From contig CAMFEL010000048.1 of NCBI GenBank assembly GCA_945949385.1, positions 1 through 13,449 of the forward strand: DNA of 13,449 bases. The letters run 5' to 3'. The translations under genes were made by a program, and so were the position numbers. Of the stretch, positions 13,137-13,449 are shown piece after piece. The stretch's first letter is position 1. Each line of letters starts with the position of its first letter. The notes below the pieces were generated by a model. That model was not told the origin of the DNA. It did not search any database and was given only the letters and a program-made list of their open reading frames with translations. Source of the stretch: an uncultured Clostridia bacterium. GTDB taxonomy: Bacteria > Bacillota > Clostridia > Oscillospirales > CAG-272.

Positions 13137-13449
13137 TCAAATTTCTTCAGACAGCTTTTCCCACACGCTGTCAAGGGCGTCAACGGCGGCTCTGTACTTT
13201 TCGTACTTTTTGCCGTAAATACGGACTCCCTCGGGGTCGGGGGCAACAATGCTGGATACGGAAACGCATTTATCCGCCGCATCCTCGCAGTCCTTATAAA
13301 CGCCGGCGGCAATCCCCGCCGACATAGCCGCACCCTTTGCGCCGAGCTCGTCATTTTCGATAATCTCGGCGGGAATGTTCAGCACATCGGTAAAAATCCG
13401 CGTCCAGACAGGGGAATTAACCACCCCTCCCGCAAGCCTGAGCTTTTCG
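13137..13449 (-). CDS. FGGY-family pentulose kinase, C-terminal part (runs off the window)
   Basis: The final 103 codons of a sugar kinase are present, with the stop at 13137-13139 and the start outside the window. The fragment begins EKLRLAGGVVNSPVW and continues TRIFTDVLNIPAEII. This is the conserved adenosine-binding loop and following helix of FGGY kinases, followed by ELGAKGAAMSAGIAAGVY and the closing Y.KKYEKYRAAV helix. The GGVVNSxxW..IFTDVLNxP and ELGAKGAA pattern is closest, by recollection, to the L-xylulose/L-ribulose kinase group rather than to glycerol kinase. Placement 40 bases before araD supports a kinase that makes L-ribulose-5-phosphate or L-xylulose-5-phosphate. Specificity cannot be fixed from the C-terminus alone, so no symbol is given. 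Confidence 0.88.
   Translation of the reverse strand, partial: EKLRLAGGVVNSPVWTRIFTDVLNIPAEIIENDELGAKGAAMSAGIAAGVYKDCEDAADKCVSVSSIVAPDPEGVRIYGKKYEKYRAAVDALDSVWEKLSEEI

Noticed and set aside
12437..13327. 296-codon plus-strand open frame opposite araD and the kinase gene
   Set aside because: It spans two real genes and the gap between them on the opposite strand, with no recognisable domain.
13097..13354. N-terminal extension of AraD by 86 codons
   Set aside because: The extension overlaps the kinase 3' end in another frame, has low-complexity proline/arginine-rich content, and AraD family similarity starts at MLEALKEQVL.

Overview
The window is a stretch of chromosome from a member of the Firmicutes, most likely class Clostridia (Ruminococcaceae/Oscillospiraceae-like). 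This is inferred from protein character and gene order, not from a database search. The clearest markers are ribosomal protein L27 with the Firmicutes N-terminal extension ending LQFFA, the gene for its dedicated protease Prp in the same operon, a class II-type ArgS, and a PDZ/radical-SAM (DUF512) gene beside der. All thirteen complete genes and the two partial genes at the window edges lie on the minus strand, so transcription runs from high to low coordinates. I see no tRNA, rRNA, CRISPR array, transposase, integrase or phage gene.

In transcription order (right to left) there are four blocks. Block 1 (13449-10881) is a sugar-catabolic operon: the C-terminal end of an FGGY pentulose kinase, L-ribulose-5-phosphate 4-epimerase (araD) and rhamnulokinase (rhaB). 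An intercistronic hairpin lies just before araD and a weak terminator-like structure follows rhaB. Block 2 (10770-4952) starts from a good sigma-A-type promoter and holds a divergent, clostridial-type PRPP synthetase, argS, yebC, lgt and folD. No strong terminator separates these genes, so they may form one housekeeping transcription unit. Block 3 (4890-3743) has a consensus promoter, a short structured leader that looks like an L21 autoregulatory leader, then rplU (GTG start), prp and rpmA, closed by a clear intrinsic terminator. Block 4 (3704-1) starts from a near-perfect promoter (TTGACC-17-TATAAT) with a very short leader and contains the DUF512 radical-SAM gene, der, plsY and the start of a probable SAM-dependent methyltransferase gene that overlaps plsY.

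Functionally, blocks 2-4 are core growth genes: nucleotide precursor and folate one-carbon metabolism, arginyl-tRNA charging, lipoprotein and phospholipid synthesis, and large ribosomal subunit proteins and assembly (L21, L27, Prp, Der). Block 1 is accessory carbohydrate metabolism. Three protein-level features stand out. Lgt carries an unusual C-terminal tail of about 60 acidic, serine-rich residues. The PRPP synthetase is about 60 residues longer than the classical enzyme and has altered motifs. Rhamnulokinase is encoded with pentose enzymes rather than with rhamnulose-1-phosphate aldolase in the part visible. I did not find a convincing wholly new system. The most under-characterised gene is the PDZ/radical-SAM protein.
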